Shown: positions 27,661 through 40,340, counted from the first letter of the stretch. The stretch: 64,000 nt of DNA from Sphingopyxis sp. TUF1 (GCF_036687315.1 NZ_CP144683.1:62001-126000); one strand, 5' to 3'. Program-made: numbers and translations. Notes: a model not told the origin generated them from the letters alone.

Positions 27661-27735
27661 CGTCACCCCGGACTTGATCCGGGGTCCATTTCCTCGCCGC
27701 AGGAATGGATGCCGGATCAAGTCCGGCATAACGAG
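27661..27735. repeat. Family E palindrome (copy E1)
   Basis: CCGGACTTGATCCGGGGTCC and, about 25 bases on, GGATGCCGGATCAAGTCCGG are inverted arms. It lies between the S9 peptidase and valS. A degraded copy follows accC. Confidence 0.85.
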
Positions 27736-27790
27736 GATGGGTTTGTTCCCCCTTGCCGCCTTGCCCCCCGGCTGGCAAAGGCGCCCCGCT

Positions 27791-30682
27791 ATGCCGATGG
27801 AAAAAACCTTCGATCCCGCCGCTATCGAGGCGAAATGGGCCCAGGAATGGGAAAGCCGCGGGCTGTTCCGCCCCGCGCGCCCCGATGCCCAGCCGTTCAC
27901 GATCGTCAACCCGCCGCCGAACGTCACCGGCGCGCTGCACATCGGCCATGCGCTCGACAATACGTTGCAGGATGTGTTGATCCGTTACGAGCGGCTGCGC
28001 GGTAAGGATGCTTTGTGGGTCGTCGGCACCGATCATGCGGGCATCGCGACGCAGATGGTCGTCGAGCGCCAATTGAACGAGCGTCAGCAGAAGCGCACCG
28101 ATTTCACCCGCGACGAATTCGTCGGCAAGGTGTGGGAATGGAAAGCCGAAAGCGGCGGCCAGATCACCCGCCAGCTCCGCCGCCTCGGCTGCTCGATGGA
28201 CTGGAGCCGCGAACAGTTCACGATGGACCCGCATTTCACCAAGGCGGTGGTGAAAGTGTTCGTCGATCTCCACAAAAAGGGACTGATCTACCGCGACAAG
28301 CGCCTCGTGAACTGGGACCCGGCGCTCAAGACGGCGATTTCCGACCTCGAAGTCGAATCGCGCGAAGTGTCGGGGCATATGTGGCATTTCAAATATCCGC
28401 TCGCGGGCGGCGAAACCTACACCTATGTCGAGCGCGACGCCGACGGTCGGGTCGTGTTTCAGGAAGAGCGCGACTATATTTCGATCGCGACGACGCGCCC
28501 CGAAACGATGCTGGGCGACGGAGCCGTCGCAGTGCATCCCGATGACGCGCGTTACCGGCCCATCGTCGGCAAATATTGCGAGATTCCCGTCGGGCCCAAA
28601 GAGCATCGCCGCCTGATCCCGATCATCACCGACGATTACCCCGACCCCGATTTCGGCTCGGGCGCGGTGAAGATCACCGGCGCGCACGACGAAAACGACT
28701 ATGGCGTCGCGCAGCGCAACGGGATTCCGATGTACCGGCTGATGGACGAAGTCGCCGCAATGCGCGCCGACGGACCGAGCTATGCCGAAGCATCGGCGCG
28801 CGCGGTCGAAATCGCGAAGGGTGCTCCCGCCACTCCGGCCGAGATCGACGCGCTGAACCTTGTCCCCGAGGAATATCGCGGGCTCGACCGCTATGAAGCG
28901 CGGGCGCGCGTCGTCGCCGACATCGACGCCGAAGGCCTGATGGTGAAGGTCGAGGACAAGCTGATCATGCAGCCCTTCGGCGACCGCGGCGGCGTGGTGA
29001 TCGAACCGATGCTCACCGACCAATGGTATGTCGATGCCAAGACGCTCGCGCAGCCGCCGATTCAAGCGGTGCGCGACGGGCGCATCAATATCGTGCCGAA
29101 AACCTGGGAAAAAACCTTCTTCAACTGGATGGAAAATATCCAGCCCTGGTGCGTGTCGCGACAGCTCTGGTGGGGGCACCGGATTCCGGCGTGGTATGCC
29201 GAGGACGGCCGCATTTTCGTCGCCGAAACCGAAGAAGAAGCCCAGGCCGAAGCGGGAGCGGGTGTCGCCCTGTCCCGCGACCCCGACGTCCTCGACACCT
29301 GGTTCTCCTCCGCCCTCTGGCCCTTCGCGACGCTCGGCTGGCCCGAAAACACCGAACTGCTGAAACGCCACTATCCCAACGACGTCGTCATCTCGGGCTT
29401 CGACATCCTCTTCTTCTGGGATGCGCGAATGGCGATGATGGGGATGGAGTTCATGGGTTCGGAGCGCGAGCGGCCCGAAGACAAGGTGCCGTGGAAGACG
29501 CTCTATCTCCACGGCCTCGTCCGCGCACCCGACGGGCAGAAAATGTCGAAGTCGAAGGGCAATGTCATCGACCCGCTCGGCCTGATCGACCAATATGGCG
29601 CCGATGCTTTGCGCTTCTTCATGTCGGCGATGGAAAGCCAGGGCCGCGATATCAAGATGGATGGCGCGCGGCTTGCGGGTTATCGCAATTTCGCGACGAA
29701 GCTCTGGAATGCCGCGCGCTTCTGCGAAGCCAATGGCATTTCGGCCTCGACCAGCCTCGAAGCCCCCGCGGCGACATTGCCCGTCAATCGCTGGATCATC
29801 GGCGAAGTCGCGGACACCGTCGCCGCGATGGAAGCGGCCTTTGCCGCCTATCGCTTCGACGATGCCGCCAACGCGATCTACAGCTTTGCCTGGGACCGCT
29901 TCTGCGACTGGTATCTGGAGCTGATCAAGCCGGTGTTGAGCCGCGGAACCGACCCCAGTTCCGTTCGGGCTGAGCCTGTCGAAGCCCCGTCCTTCTCTGC
30001 AAGCGGCGATGAAGAAAAGAACGGCCCTTCGACAAGCTCAGGGCAAACGGAGATTGGGGAAACCAAAGCCGTCGCCGGCTGGGTGCTCGACCAGATCCTC
30101 GTCATGCTCCACCCCTTCATGCCCTTCATCACCGAAGAGCTGTGGACGGGCCTTGGCGACCGCGCCGACTATCCGTTGATTACCGCCAAATGGCCCGCAT
30201 CGAACGCCGCGCGCGATCCGCAAGCCGGCGCCGACATCGACTGGCTGATCAAACTGGTGAGCGAATTGCGCGCCGCCAAGGCCGAACTCGGCCTGCCCCC
30301 CGGAGCGCGCCTGGCCGCCCATTTCCCGGCATCGCTTAAGGATCGCGCCGACAAGCTGGCCGCGCAGCTCGACCGCCTCGCGCGCCTCGAGCTCGTCAGT
30401 TTCGATCCCGCGCCCGCAGGTGCGTCGGCACAACTTGTCGTCGAGGGCGAGACCATCACCGTCCCGCTTGAAGGCGTGATCGACATCGCCGCCGAGCGCG
30501 ATCGCCTGAGCAAGGCACTCGCCGCTGCGGCCAAAGAGCGCGACAGCCTCGCCGGGCGGCTCAATAACCCCTCGTTCGTCGAGCGCGCCAAACCCGAAGC
30601 GGTTGAAAAAGCGCGCGCGGACCATGCCGCCAAGGAAGCCGAAGCCGATCGCCTGAGCGCCGCGCTCGCGCGTCTGGGGTGA
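27791..30682 (+). CDS. valS: Valyl-tRNA synthetase
   Basis: 963 residues, class I synthetase. HIGH motif His50-His53 in [17 protein letters not shown] at 584-588 in [11 protein letters not shown]; the CP1 editing domain includes [11 protein letters not shown] and the C-terminal coiled coil ends the protein. Between residues about 724 and 754, in the anticodon-binding helices, the reading frame passes through a complete 90-bp family D palindrome without a stop. The residues there ([11 protein letters not shown] ... STSSGQTE) are unlike ValS elsewhere. The start may also be the ATG two codons on. The 3' end overlaps the MATE gene by GTGA. Confidence 0.95.
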   Translation: MPMEKTFDPAAIEAKWAQEWESRGLFRPARPDAQPFTIVNPPPNVTGALHIGHALDNTLQDVLIRYERLRGKDALWVVGTDHAGIATQMVVERQLNERQQKRTDFTRDEFVGKVWEWKAESGGQITRQLRRLGCSMDWSREQFTMDPHFTKAVVKVFVDLHKKGLIYRDKRLVNWDPALKTAISDLEVESREVSGHMWHFKYPLAGGETYTYVERDADGRVVFQEERDYISIATTRPETMLGDGAVAVHPDDARYRPIVGKYCEIPVGPKEHRRLIPIITDDYPDPDFGSGAVKITGAHDENDYGVAQRNGIPMYRLMDEVAAMRADGPSYAEASARAVEIAKGAPATPAEIDALNLVPEEYRGLDRYEARARVVADIDAEGLMVKVEDKLIMQPFGDRGGVVIEPMLTDQWYVDAKTLAQPPIQAVRDGRINIVPKTWEKTFFNWMENIQPWCVSRQLWWGHRIPAWYAEDGRIFVAETEEEAQAEAGAGVALSRDPDVLDTWFSSALWPFATLGWPENTELLKRHYPNDVVISGFDILFFWDARMAMMGMEFMGSERERPEDKVPWKTLYLHGLVRAPDGQKMSKSKGNVIDPLGLIDQYGADALRFFMSAMESQGRDIKMDGARLAGYRNFATKLWNAARFCEANGISASTSLEAPAATLPVNRWIIGEVADTVAAMEAAFAAYRFDDAANAIYSFAWDRFCDWYLELIKPVLSRGTDPSSVRAEPVEAPSFSASGDEEKNGPSTSSGQTEIGETKAVAGWVLDQILVMLHPFMPFITEELWTGLGDRADYPLITAKWPASNAARDPQAGADIDWLIKLVSELRAAKAELGLPPGARLAAHFPASLKDRADKLAAQLDRLARLELVSFDPAPAGASAQLVVEGETITVPLEGVIDIAAERDRLSKALAAAAKERDSLAGRLNNPSFVERAKPEAVEKARADHAAKEAEADRLSAALARLG
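29961..30050. repeat. Family D palindrome inside the valS reading frame (copy D1)
   Basis: Outer arms CCGTTCGGGCTGAGCCTGTC and CGACAAGCTCAGGGCAAACGG are inverted with few mismatches, and an inner pair CCGTCCTTCT / AAGAAAAGAACGG is nested between them. The length of 90 bp is a multiple of three, so the synthetase frame is kept. The intergenic copy at 53.93 kb has the same two-level structure. Confidence 0.9.
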
Positions 30683-32142
30683 ACGAAGAGGTTTCCGTCA
30701 CGCCGACGCCGGTCGCGGCGGCGGCTGATCCGGCTGCCAGCCCGGTCCCGCCGCGCCAGACTGCGCGCGGCGGCACCGGGCGGACCGATCTGACGACGGG
30801 TCCGATCACCAGGACGCTAATTCTCTTCGCGCTGCCGACGCTCGCGTCGAACATCCTCCAGACGCTCTCGGGTTCGGTGAACTCGATCTGGGTCGGACAG
30901 TTTCTGGGCAACAGCGCGCTTGCCGCAACCGCCAATGCGAACATCATCATGTTCCTGATGTTCGGCGCGTTTTTCGGTTTCGGTATGGCCGCGACGGTAC
31001 TGATCGGTCAATCGATGGGCCGCGGCGACGTCGACGCCGCGCGCCGCGCGACCGGCGGCGTCATCGGCCTCGCTCTCCTCTTTTCGGTCGTCGCAGCAAT
31101 CGTCGGCTGGTTCGCTTCGGATCGCATCCTCCATTGGCTCAAAACCCCGCCCGAAGCCTTCGTCCTCGCGCATGATTACCTCCGCGTCACCTTCCTGGCT
31201 GTCCCGGCCTCGATGCTCTCCGTCACGCTGATGATGGCCTCGCGCGGCGCGGGCGATGCGGTGACGCCGCTGCGCTTCATGATCCTCGCGGTTGTTCTCG
31301 ACATTGTCTTCAACCCTATCCTGATCCTCGGCCTCGGCCCTTTCCCGCGGCTCGGTATCGCGGGCAGCGCGCTTGCGACGGCGCTTGCCGGGACGATCAG
31401 CCTCGTCGGCATGATCGGCTGGTTCTATGCCAAAAATCATGTCCTGCGCCTCCGCGGCCGCGAACTCGCTTACCTCCTTCCGCAATGGAGCGAGCTGCGC
31501 TTCATCATCGGCCGCGGCCTGCCAATGGGCGCACAGATGATCGTCATCTCGAGCGCCGGGCTGGTCATGGTCGGCCTCGTCAATCGCGAAGGACTTGTGA
31601 CCTCCGCCGCTTATGGCGCAACGCTGCAGCTCTGGAATTATATTCAGATGCCCGCGCTGGCGGTCGGCGCGGCGGTCAGCTCAATGGCGGCGCAGAATAT
31701 TGGCGCCGGGCGCTGGGACCGCGTCGCTTCGGTGACCAACAGCGGCATTGCCATCAATCTCGCGATGACGGGTGCCTTGATCATCCTCCTCCTGCTCTTC
31801 GACCGTGCTGCGCTCGCGCTGTTCCTCGGCAGCGAGAGCCCGGCGATCGACGTAGCGCGCGATATTCAGCTGATCGCAACATGGGCATTCCTGCCATTTG
31901 GCACGACGATTGTATTGATCAGCACTTTGCGCGCCAACGGCTCAGTGGTCCCGCCGCTGATCATCCTCTTCCTGTCGACGTTTCCGATCCGCCTTGGCCT
32001 CTATCATCTGGCCTATCCTTATCTCGGCGCCAATGCGCTCTGGTGGAGTTTCCTGCTTTCCATGCTCGCATCGCTGGCGATGGCCTGGGTCATATATCAA
32101 CGCGGCCGCTGGCGCCGGACGCTGCCCCAGCCGGCGCGTTGA
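30679..32142 (+). CDS. MATE-family efflux transporter
   Basis: 487 residues with twelve hydrophobic segments and two MatE halves. [21 protein letters not shown] near the start and [20 protein letters not shown] at the start of the second half are family-typical. It exports drugs or metabolites in exchange for H+ or Na+. The N-terminal 35 residues before the first helix are Ala/Pro-rich and probably cytoplasmic. The GTG start overlaps the valS stop, which suggests that the two genes are on one transcript. The substrate is unknown. Confidence 0.88.
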   Translation: MNEEVSVTPTPVAAAADPAASPVPPRQTARGGTGRTDLTTGPITRTLILFALPTLASNILQTLSGSVNSIWVGQFLGNSALAATANANIIMFLMFGAFFGFGMAATVLIGQSMGRGDVDAARRATGGVIGLALLFSVVAAIVGWFASDRILHWLKTPPEAFVLAHDYLRVTFLAVPASMLSVTLMMASRGAGDAVTPLRFMILAVVLDIVFNPILILGLGPFPRLGIAGSALATALAGTISLVGMIGWFYAKNHVLRLRGRELAYLLPQWSELRFIIGRGLPMGAQMIVISSAGLVMVGLVNREGLVTSAAYGATLQLWNYIQMPALAVGAAVSSMAAQNIGAGRWDRVASVTNSGIAINLAMTGALIILLLLFDRAALALFLGSESPAIDVARDIQLIATWAFLPFGTTIVLISTLRANGSVVPPLIILFLSTFPIRLGLYHLAYPYLGANALWWSFLLSMLASLAMAWVIYQRGRWRRTLPQPAR

Positions 32143-32239
32143 CCCCGCCACCGGCTTTCGACGAAGGCGTGCGTCGTTTCGACTGGCGTCGCGCTGCGCA
32201 CTGGTAAGCCAGGCGCTTTTCGCGCTAAAAGCTGGGGTA

Positions 32240-33412
32240 ATGAACGCAAACCTCCGTAAAGACGCGCTGCGCGATCAGCGCGCAAAAATGTTGGCCGCGG
32301 CGCCCGACTGGCGCGCGTCCGATGCGCGCGTGAACCCGCGCGTCGCGATCGGGTCGATCCTCGCGATGTGGCTGATCTATTTCCTGATCACGACCGGCCT
32401 CGCAATGCTGACCGGCGCGAGCGACCAGTGGGCCTTTGCCGGACGCCGTGCGATCGTCGTCGTCGCGGGCATCCTGTGCACCTTCGTGCTCTATCAGCTG
32501 CTCCAGCGCGCGCAGCCGCGCAGTTTCGGCGCGCGCCTCGGCGCCGCGCTCGGCGCCGCGGTCCCGCTCGTCATGGTGTACGCCAGCATCAACCTGTTCG
32601 TGTTCTTCTACTGGCTACCCGCCCCCGATACGGCCAAGATCGTTGAAGAAGTGCAGTCGAAATTCCCGGTCGCGTGGGAAATGGTGCTGATCCTCGACAG
32701 CTCGATCCGCTGGTATTTCTTCTTCGCGGTCTGGGCCGCGCTCTACGTCGCCTTCGGCTATGCAAACGAGATGCGCGCGGTCGAACGCCGCGCCAATCAT
32801 TTCCGCATGGAAGCGAAGAATGCGCAGCTGCGCGCGCTCCATTATCAGGTCAATCCGCATTTCCTCTTCAACACGCTGAACTCGCTGTCGACGCTCGTGC
32901 TCAAGGGGTCGAAGACCGAAGCCGAATCGATGATCATGAATCTGTCGTCCTTCCTGCGCTCGAGCCTCGCGATCGATCCCGAACAGCTCGTCAGCCTCGA
33001 CGAGGAAATCGCGCTTCAACAGCTCTATCTCGACATCGAACAGGCGCGCTTTCCCGACCGGCTGCAGGTCGAGGTGTCGATGCCCGACGAACTGAAACAT
33101 GCGTGCGTGCCGGTACTGATCCTGCAGCCGATCATCGAAAATGCGATCAAATACGGCGTGTCGCCCAGCAAGGGGCGGATTGCGATCCGCCTGCAAGCCA
33201 GCGCCGAATATGGCCTGCTGGTATTGCGGGTCGAAAATGACGTCGATCCCAAGGCCCCCGCCCCCGCTTCGGGAACCGGCCTCGGCCTCGGCAATGTCCG
33301 CGAACGGCTGCTGACCCGCTATGGTCCCACTGCCGGGTGCGAATGGGGTAAATCGGATAACGGCGGCTTTGTCGTCTCGCTATGGCTGCCGCTGGCACGG
33401 GAGGCTTGTTGA
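32240..33412 (+). CDS. LytS/YehU-type sensor histidine kinase
   Basis: 390 residues: four hydrophobic segments (about 36-58, 69-88, 103-126, 157-173) with no large periplasmic sensor, then the His_kinase domain. The phosphoacceptor is His207 in QVNPHFLFNTLNSLS. The ATPase part has IIENAIKYGV (N box) and GTGLGLGNVRERL (G box). The response regulator follows with a one-base overlap (TGATG), so the two form a LytS-LytTR pair. The signal may be membrane state or a quinone/small molecule, but nothing in the sequence says which. Confidence 0.9.
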   Translation: MNANLRKDALRDQRAKMLAAAPDWRASDARVNPRVAIGSILAMWLIYFLITTGLAMLTGASDQWAFAGRRAIVVVAGILCTFVLYQLLQRAQPRSFGARLGAALGAAVPLVMVYASINLFVFFYWLPAPDTAKIVEEVQSKFPVAWEMVLILDSSIRWYFFFAVWAALYVAFGYANEMRAVERRANHFRMEAKNAQLRALHYQVNPHFLFNTLNSLSTLVLKGSKTEAESMIMNLSSFLRSSLAIDPEQLVSLDEEIALQQLYLDIEQARFPDRLQVEVSMPDELKHACVPVLILQPIIENAIKYGVSPSKGRIAIRLQASAEYGLLVLRVENDVDPKAPAPASGTGLGLGNVRERLLTRYGPTAGCEWGKSDNGGFVVSLWLPLAREAC

Positions 33413-34143
33413 TGCTTCAGACCTTGCGCACATTGATCGTCGATGACGAGCCGCTCGCGATCGAGCGGCTTCAGATCCTGGCCGGGCAACAGGACGGCAT
33501 TTCTCTCGTCGGTACCGCCAGCGACGGCGCCTCGGCGCTCCGTATGGTCGACGCGCTCGCGCCCGACCTGCTGCTCTGCGACATCGCCATGCCCGACCTT
33601 AACGGGCTGGAAGTGGCCGCGGCGATCGAGCAGCTCGACAACCCGCCGGCCATCGTTTTCGTCACCGCCTTCGATCGCTATGCGGTCGCGGCGTTCGAGG
33701 TCGCCGCAGTCGACTATCTGCTGAAGCCCGTCGCCCCCGACCGGCTGGAGCGCGCGCTCGGCCGCGTGCGCGAATGGCGCGCGACCGAGCGTTCGCCAGC
33801 GCAGAAAAGCAAATGGATCACCGAATTCTGGGTCCAGAACCGCGGCGAAATGCTGCGGATCGACGCGGCACAGGTCGACCTGATCGAGGCCGAACGCGAC
33901 TATATGCGCCTGCACGTTGGCGCGCGCAGCTGGCTGATCCACCAGACGATCAAATCATTGGAAGCGCGGATGAACCCCGATCAGTTCATGCGCATCCACC
34001 GGTCGAAGATGATCCGGCGCGAGGGCATCGTCGGGCTCAAACATCATGGCGACGGCGCGTGGAGCGTCGATCTGGGCGAAGGCGGCGTGCACCGCATCGG
34101 CCGCACCTATCTTCACGACGTCAAGGCGATCATGCACGCCTGA
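33412..34143 (+). CDS. LytTR-family response regulator
   Basis: 243 residues. The receiver domain has IVDDEPLAIERL, the phosphorylatable Asp57 in LLLCDIAMPDLNG and Lys in YLLKPVAPD. A LytTR DNA-binding domain follows from about residue 140 (LRIDAAQVDLIEAERDYMRL, then FMRIHRSKMI). Its partner kinase is the preceding coupled gene. Likely targets are not visible; the adjacent MATE gene and the divergent UrcA gene are the nearest candidates. Confidence 0.91.
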   Translation: MLQTLRTLIVDDEPLAIERLQILAGQQDGISLVGTASDGASALRMVDALAPDLLLCDIAMPDLNGLEVAAAIEQLDNPPAIVFVTAFDRYAVAAFEVAAVDYLLKPVAPDRLERALGRVREWRATERSPAQKSKWITEFWVQNRGEMLRIDAAQVDLIEAERDYMRLHVGARSWLIHQTIKSLEARMNPDQFMRIHRSKMIRREGIVGLKHHGDGAWSVDLGEGGVHRIGRTYLHDVKAIMHA

Positions 34144-34159
34144 CACTTATGCAACGACA

Positions 34160-34190
34160 AGGCGGCCATGCCGCCGGGGCATGACCGCCT
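34160..34190. terminator. Strong hairpin between convergent genes
   Basis: AGGCGGCCATGCC and GGCATGACCGCCT pair over 13 positions with one mismatch around a five-base loop. It lies 17 bp after the LytTR gene stop and 26 bp before the UrcA stop, fitting a bidirectional terminator. A clear U-tract is missing, so it may instead be an mRNA-stabilising end. Confidence 0.5.
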
Positions 34191-34216
34191 CACCGAATGA
34201 TCGCAAGGGACTGCGA

Positions 34217-34573
34217 TCAGGGAGCGGCAGCGATAACCAGCCCGCCGGCATCGGCAAAGCGGGCGCCATCGCCGTTGAAGAGCGCGGCAAGTTTCACGTC
34301 CGCATCGGCCATCGCCGATTTCTCGCACTGAATTGCGGGCGCGCGCTCGGCGAGCGTTTGCCGGTAGTGCGGCCGGCTGCCGCACACCTGACGCACCGCA
34401 AATTTGACGCGCGATGACAGCGCCTCGCGCCCTTTCGCGGTCGAAAGGTTCAGATCACCATATTTGACGATTACGGTACGACGCTCGCCATCGTCTTCGC
34501 TTGCGGACGCAGGAACGGAAAGACCGGTCAACGCCATCGGCGCCGCCAGCAGAATGAAAGTAAGGTTCGCCAT
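34217..34573 (-). CDS. UrcA-family periplasmic protein
   Basis: 118 residues: signal peptide MANLTFILLAAPMALTG...ASAS, then TVIVKYGDLNLSTAKGREALSSRVKFAVRQVCG, the typical UrcA pattern of alternating Leu with a conserved V-x-Y-x-D-L-N-L and two cysteines (VCG and IQCEKS). The function of the family is unknown; it is abundant in sphingomonads and Xanthomonadaceae. The ATG at 34573 places the signal peptide at the N-terminus. The 292 bp upstream, up to the next gene, contains no gene I trust. Confidence 0.85.
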   Translation of the reverse strand: MANLTFILLAAPMALTGLSVPASASEDDGERRTVIVKYGDLNLSTAKGREALSSRVKFAVRQVCGSRPHYRQTLAERAPAIQCEKSAMADADVKLAALFNGDGARFADAGGLVIAAAP

Positions 34574-34865
34574 GGGGAGTCCTCTCACAGGGGATCGGAT
34601 GCGGGATACGAAGGGCCCGGACCGGGGAGACCGAAGCCCTCCGCATCCCGCAGCCTTTGAATGCCCCATCGGCTATGCCGGATCACGCGGGGTTCGACCG
34701 GCCTCGACGGCACGTCGATCAGACCGACAAAACACATCTATTCTTCGACGAATGGCCGAGGGTCCGGCAATTTCATGACACAAATCTTGCGCTCCGATCG
34801 AAAAGAGACCAGATTTGGTCATCGTGCGGAAATATTCTTACTCTGCGACCCGCCGAGTGCAGGTT

Positions 34866-35300
34866 ATGGTACTTCGCCTCACGCTACTGGCGTTTGTCGG
34901 CACCATCTGCGGCGCGCTGCTCGGCGAAATGGTCGCGGGGCAGCGTCTGGGCAACGGAGCGTATGAGCCCGCGACCTACTCCGGCTTAAGCGCCAACCCG
35001 GATGCCGCTGCACCACCGGCGATCGGTGAAGATCCGTGTCCGATGTGCCCCGACAGCTATGGTGTCGCGGCGCACCTCCGTGCCGAGCGGCAGGATCGGA
35101 TGGACAATGCTTTCCGCGCGCTGGGATCGATCGAGCCCGAGATGCCGGCCGAAGAGATAGACGACGGTTATCGATATGGCGGCCGCTTCCCGGACCGCGA
35201 AATCGATAGCCGCGCCGAGTCGACCGCCGGCAGCATCGGCGCGGACGATCAGCCGATCCCGGCAGAGGACAATCTTGCGCCTAGCGCGGAGGTGCCTTGA
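34866..35300 (+). CDS. Hypothetical membrane-anchored or exported small protein
   Basis: 144 residues. One N-terminal hydrophobic stretch (LRLTLLAFVGTICGALLGEMVAG) could be a signal anchor. After a low-complexity linker there is EDPCPMCPDSYGVAAHLRAER with a CxxC pair, then acidic Asp/Glu-rich sequence to the end. Not a family I recognise. The ATG at 34866 is chosen because it gives the hydrophobic N-terminus; an upstream in-frame start adds 17 basic residues. It overlaps the convergent neighbour by 20 bases at the 3' ends. Confidence 0.55.
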   Translation: MVLRLTLLAFVGTICGALLGEMVAGQRLGNGAYEPATYSGLSANPDAAAPPAIGEDPCPMCPDSYGVAAHLRAERQDRMDNAFRALGSIEPEMPAEEIDDGYRYGGRFPDREIDSRAESTAGSIGADDQPIPAEDNLAPSAEVP

Positions 35301-35682
35301 CCGGCGCGGCGCAGCGCGTCGTATCGCCCGCCTTGCACGCGGCGACATCGGCTTCCCACTTCATCCGCTCCTCGGCCGACATGGCGGCGACGCGCGCCTT
35401 TTCGGCCTCATAGGCGGCGGTTTCGTCGACAAAGACCTGCTGATCGTGCGCAACCTGCTGCGCTGCAGCCGAGACTTCCTGCGTATAGATCGTGTTGTCG
35501 GTCCTCGCCTGCGCCGCCTGTTGGGCGTTCAGCCGAGCCGTATTCGCGCGTTCTTCGGGCGTCGTGCCGTCGGGCAGTTTCTTTTCGGTCGCCGGCGGAG
35601 CTTCAGGCGTCTGCTGCGCCGCGGCCTGACCGCCAGCCAGCAGCATCAAGGCGATCGAAGCACTCATTATCGTTCTGGTCAT
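35281..35682 (-). CDS. Small periplasmic protein, probably under general stress control
   Basis: 133 residues. A signal peptide (MTRTIMSASIALMLLAGGQAAAQ) is followed by a Pro/Ala region and a long charged helix rich in Gln, Ala and Glu (NTARLNAQQAAQARTDNT ... EERMKWEADVAACKAGDTTRC). Two cysteines near the end could form a disulfide. I do not recognise the family. AGGAGA lies just before the ATG. A consensus EcfG-type promoter lies about 30 bp upstream, so expression in stress is likely. Confidence 0.72.
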   Translation of the reverse strand: MTRTIMSASIALMLLAGGQAAAQQTPEAPPATEKKLPDGTTPEERANTARLNAQQAAQARTDNTIYTQEVSAAAQQVAHDQQVFVDETAAYEAEKARVAAMSAEERMKWEADVAACKAGDTTRCAAPVKAPPR

Positions 35683-35701
35683 CGAACTTCTCCTGCGATT
35701 C

Positions 35702-37342
35702 ATGCGTCGTTCCAACGCGCCATATCGCGGCGCGTTCCGCCGGCGATTTGACCTCCTGCCGTTCAATCGCCATGCTGCGCGGCCGCTCCCTGCACCATCG
35801 GACCGCTATTTGCCCGCCCCGACGAAATATCCTCTCAATCGCCCCGTCTTTTTCGCGCCGCTTGCGGTGTTGCTCGTCGCCGTGCTGCTCAGCCTGTGGC
35901 AGGGCGCAGCGGTCGTGGCTGCCGAAACGGCGATCAACAACTGGATCCTGCGCCATTTTTCGCCGCTCTTCGCCTGGGCAGGCATCGGCTTTCTCGCGCT
36001 GCTCCTGCTCGTGGCCACGTCGCCGCTCGGCGGCCGGATCATCGGCGGCGCGAGCGCTGTTCCGGTCCTGTCGCGCTGGCGCTGGTTCGCCGTCACGCTC
36101 TGCACCACGATCGCCACCGGCATCCTGTTCTGGGGCGCGGCCGAGCCGCTGTTCCACCTCAATGATCCGCCCGCGATGCTGGGACTCGCGCCGGGCAGCG
36201 ATGCCGCCGCGACCTTCGCCATGTCGACGATGTTCCTTCACTGGACGTTGACGCCCTACGCCATTTACACTGTCGCGGGGCTTGCCTTCGCGCTCGTCTA
36301 TTACGACCGCCGCGAACCCTTCAGCCTTTCGTCGCTCTTCGTGCCCGTCATTGGCCAGCGCGCGCATGGTGCCGCAGGCACGATTATCGACATCGTCTGC
36401 CTCTTCGCCCTCGTCGCCGGCATGGCCGCTTCGCTCGGCGCGGGTGTGCTCGCGCTCGCGGGCGGGATCGAGGGCCTGTGGAGCGTCGCGGGCGGCGCCC
36501 CGCTGCGCTGGGGTATCGCCGCCGCGATCGTCACGACCTTCGTCATTTCGGCAGCGCTCGGCCTTCAGCGCGGCATCGCCCGGCTGTCGATCTTCAACAT
36601 CTGGTTGTTTATCGCCGTGCTGTTGTTCGTCGTCGCCGCCGGTCCCGCCGCGCGTCTTCCCGGGCTCGGTTTTGCCGGCGCCGCCGACCATGCCGCAACC
36701 TTCCTTCCGCGCAGCCTCGGCATCGACGTCAATCGCGACTGGCACCAACAATGGACAATCTTCAACTGGGCCAACTGGTTTGCCTGGGCGCCGGTCACCG
36801 CGCTGTTTCTGGGCCGTCTTGCGGTGGGGTACAGCGTGCGCGCGTTCATCCTCGTCAGCCTGCTGCTGCCTGCGCTGTTCGGCGCCGCATGGATGATCAT
36901 CATCGCCGGGACGACGATCACTCTCGACCAGCAAACGGGCGGCAGTCTTTACGCCGTGCTGACCAATGCCGGTCCCAATCCGCTTCTCTATCGCCTGTTC
37001 AGCGAGCTTGGCGGCGGCCTGCCCGTGCTTATGCTGCTGATCGGCGCGATCTTCATTTCCTATGTGACCGCGGCCGACAGCAATGTGTCGGCGATGAGCG
37101 CGCTGTCGACGCACGGCATTTCGCCCGAAAGCCCCGAAGCGCCGCTCGCGGTCAAACTCGCTTGGGGAATCACCGTCGGGCTCGTCGCGACCATCCTCGT
37201 CGCGGCGGCGGGGATCGACGGCATCCGCATGATGTCGGTTCTCGGCGGCTTTCCGGCGCTGTTCATCATTCTTGGCGCGGCGGTATCGCTGGGCGTGATG
37301 ACGATCGATCGTCGATCGGCCGGCGCCGCAGCCAACGGCTGA
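35702..37342 (+). CDS. BCCT-family transporter (betaine/choline/carnitine-type)
   Basis: Up to 546 residues with about twelve hydrophobic segments. The family signature is readable in helix 8: IFNWANWFAWAPVTALFLGRLAVGYSVRAF, with the tryptophan box used for trimethylammonium binding. GILFWGAAEPLFH in helix 3-4 is also typical. It imports osmolytes or carnitine-like compounds by Na+ or H+ symport. The start is uncertain: ATG 35702 gives a basic 35-residue leader, and TTG 35810 gives a start right before the first helix. No osmoregulatory C-terminal extension is present. Confidence 0.86.
   Translation: MRRSNAPYRGAFRRRFDLLPFNRHAARPLPAPSDRYLPAPTKYPLNRPVFFAPLAVLLVAVLLSLWQGAAVVAAETAINNWILRHFSPLFAWAGIGFLALLLLVATSPLGGRIIGGASAVPVLSRWRWFAVTLCTTIATGILFWGAAEPLFHLNDPPAMLGLAPGSDAAATFAMSTMFLHWTLTPYAIYTVAGLAFALVYYDRREPFSLSSLFVPVIGQRAHGAAGTIIDIVCLFALVAGMAASLGAGVLALAGGIEGLWSVAGGAPLRWGIAAAIVTTFVISAALGLQRGIARLSIFNIWLFIAVLLFVVAAGPAARLPGLGFAGAADHAATFLPRSLGIDVNRDWHQQWTIFNWANWFAWAPVTALFLGRLAVGYSVRAFILVSLLLPALFGAAWMIIIAGTTITLDQQTGGSLYAVLTNAGPNPLLYRLFSELGGGLPVLMLLIGAIFISYVTAADSNVSAMSALSTHGISPESPEAPLAVKLAWGITVGLVATILVAAAGIDGIRMMSVLGGFPALFIILGAAVSLGVMTIDRRSAGAAANG
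35714..35738 (-). promoter_or_regulatory. EcfG (sigma-EcfG) general stress promoter
   Basis: On the minus strand GGAAC, 16 bases, CGTT: an exact match to the alphaproteobacterial GGAAC-N16/17-CGTT consensus. It is placed about 32 bp before the start codon of the small periplasmic protein gene, leaving room for a short leader with its ribosome site. Confidence 0.7.
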
Positions 37343-37419
37343 CCCAAGGGGCACGTTGCGGGCGCGGACACCGCGCCCTATCTAAGTCGAGGCACGGCAT
37401 GACCGCTCTTGCGCCTTTA

Positions 37420-37434
37420 GAACAAATCTGGAAC
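37420..37434 (+). promoter_or_regulatory. SOS (LexA) box of uvrA
   Basis: GAAC-AAATCTG-GAAC, a perfect alphaproteobacterial LexA site, 11 bp before the uvrA ATG. It supports damage-inducible expression. Confidence 0.82.
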
Positions 37435-37445
37435 ATACCCCTCCC

Positions 37446-40340
<2,895 letters not shown>

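Noticed and set aside
34657..34989. Two overlapping open frames upstream of the CPMC protein gene
   Set aside because: They overlap one another in different frames, are Arg/Pro-rich, and have no ribosome site.
35603..37354. Long open frame antisense to the BCCT carrier (583 codons)
   Set aside because: It is the codon-position shadow of a GC-rich gene. The peptide is an Arg/Glu/Asp-rich low-complexity string without any motif, and the sense gene has a full family signature.
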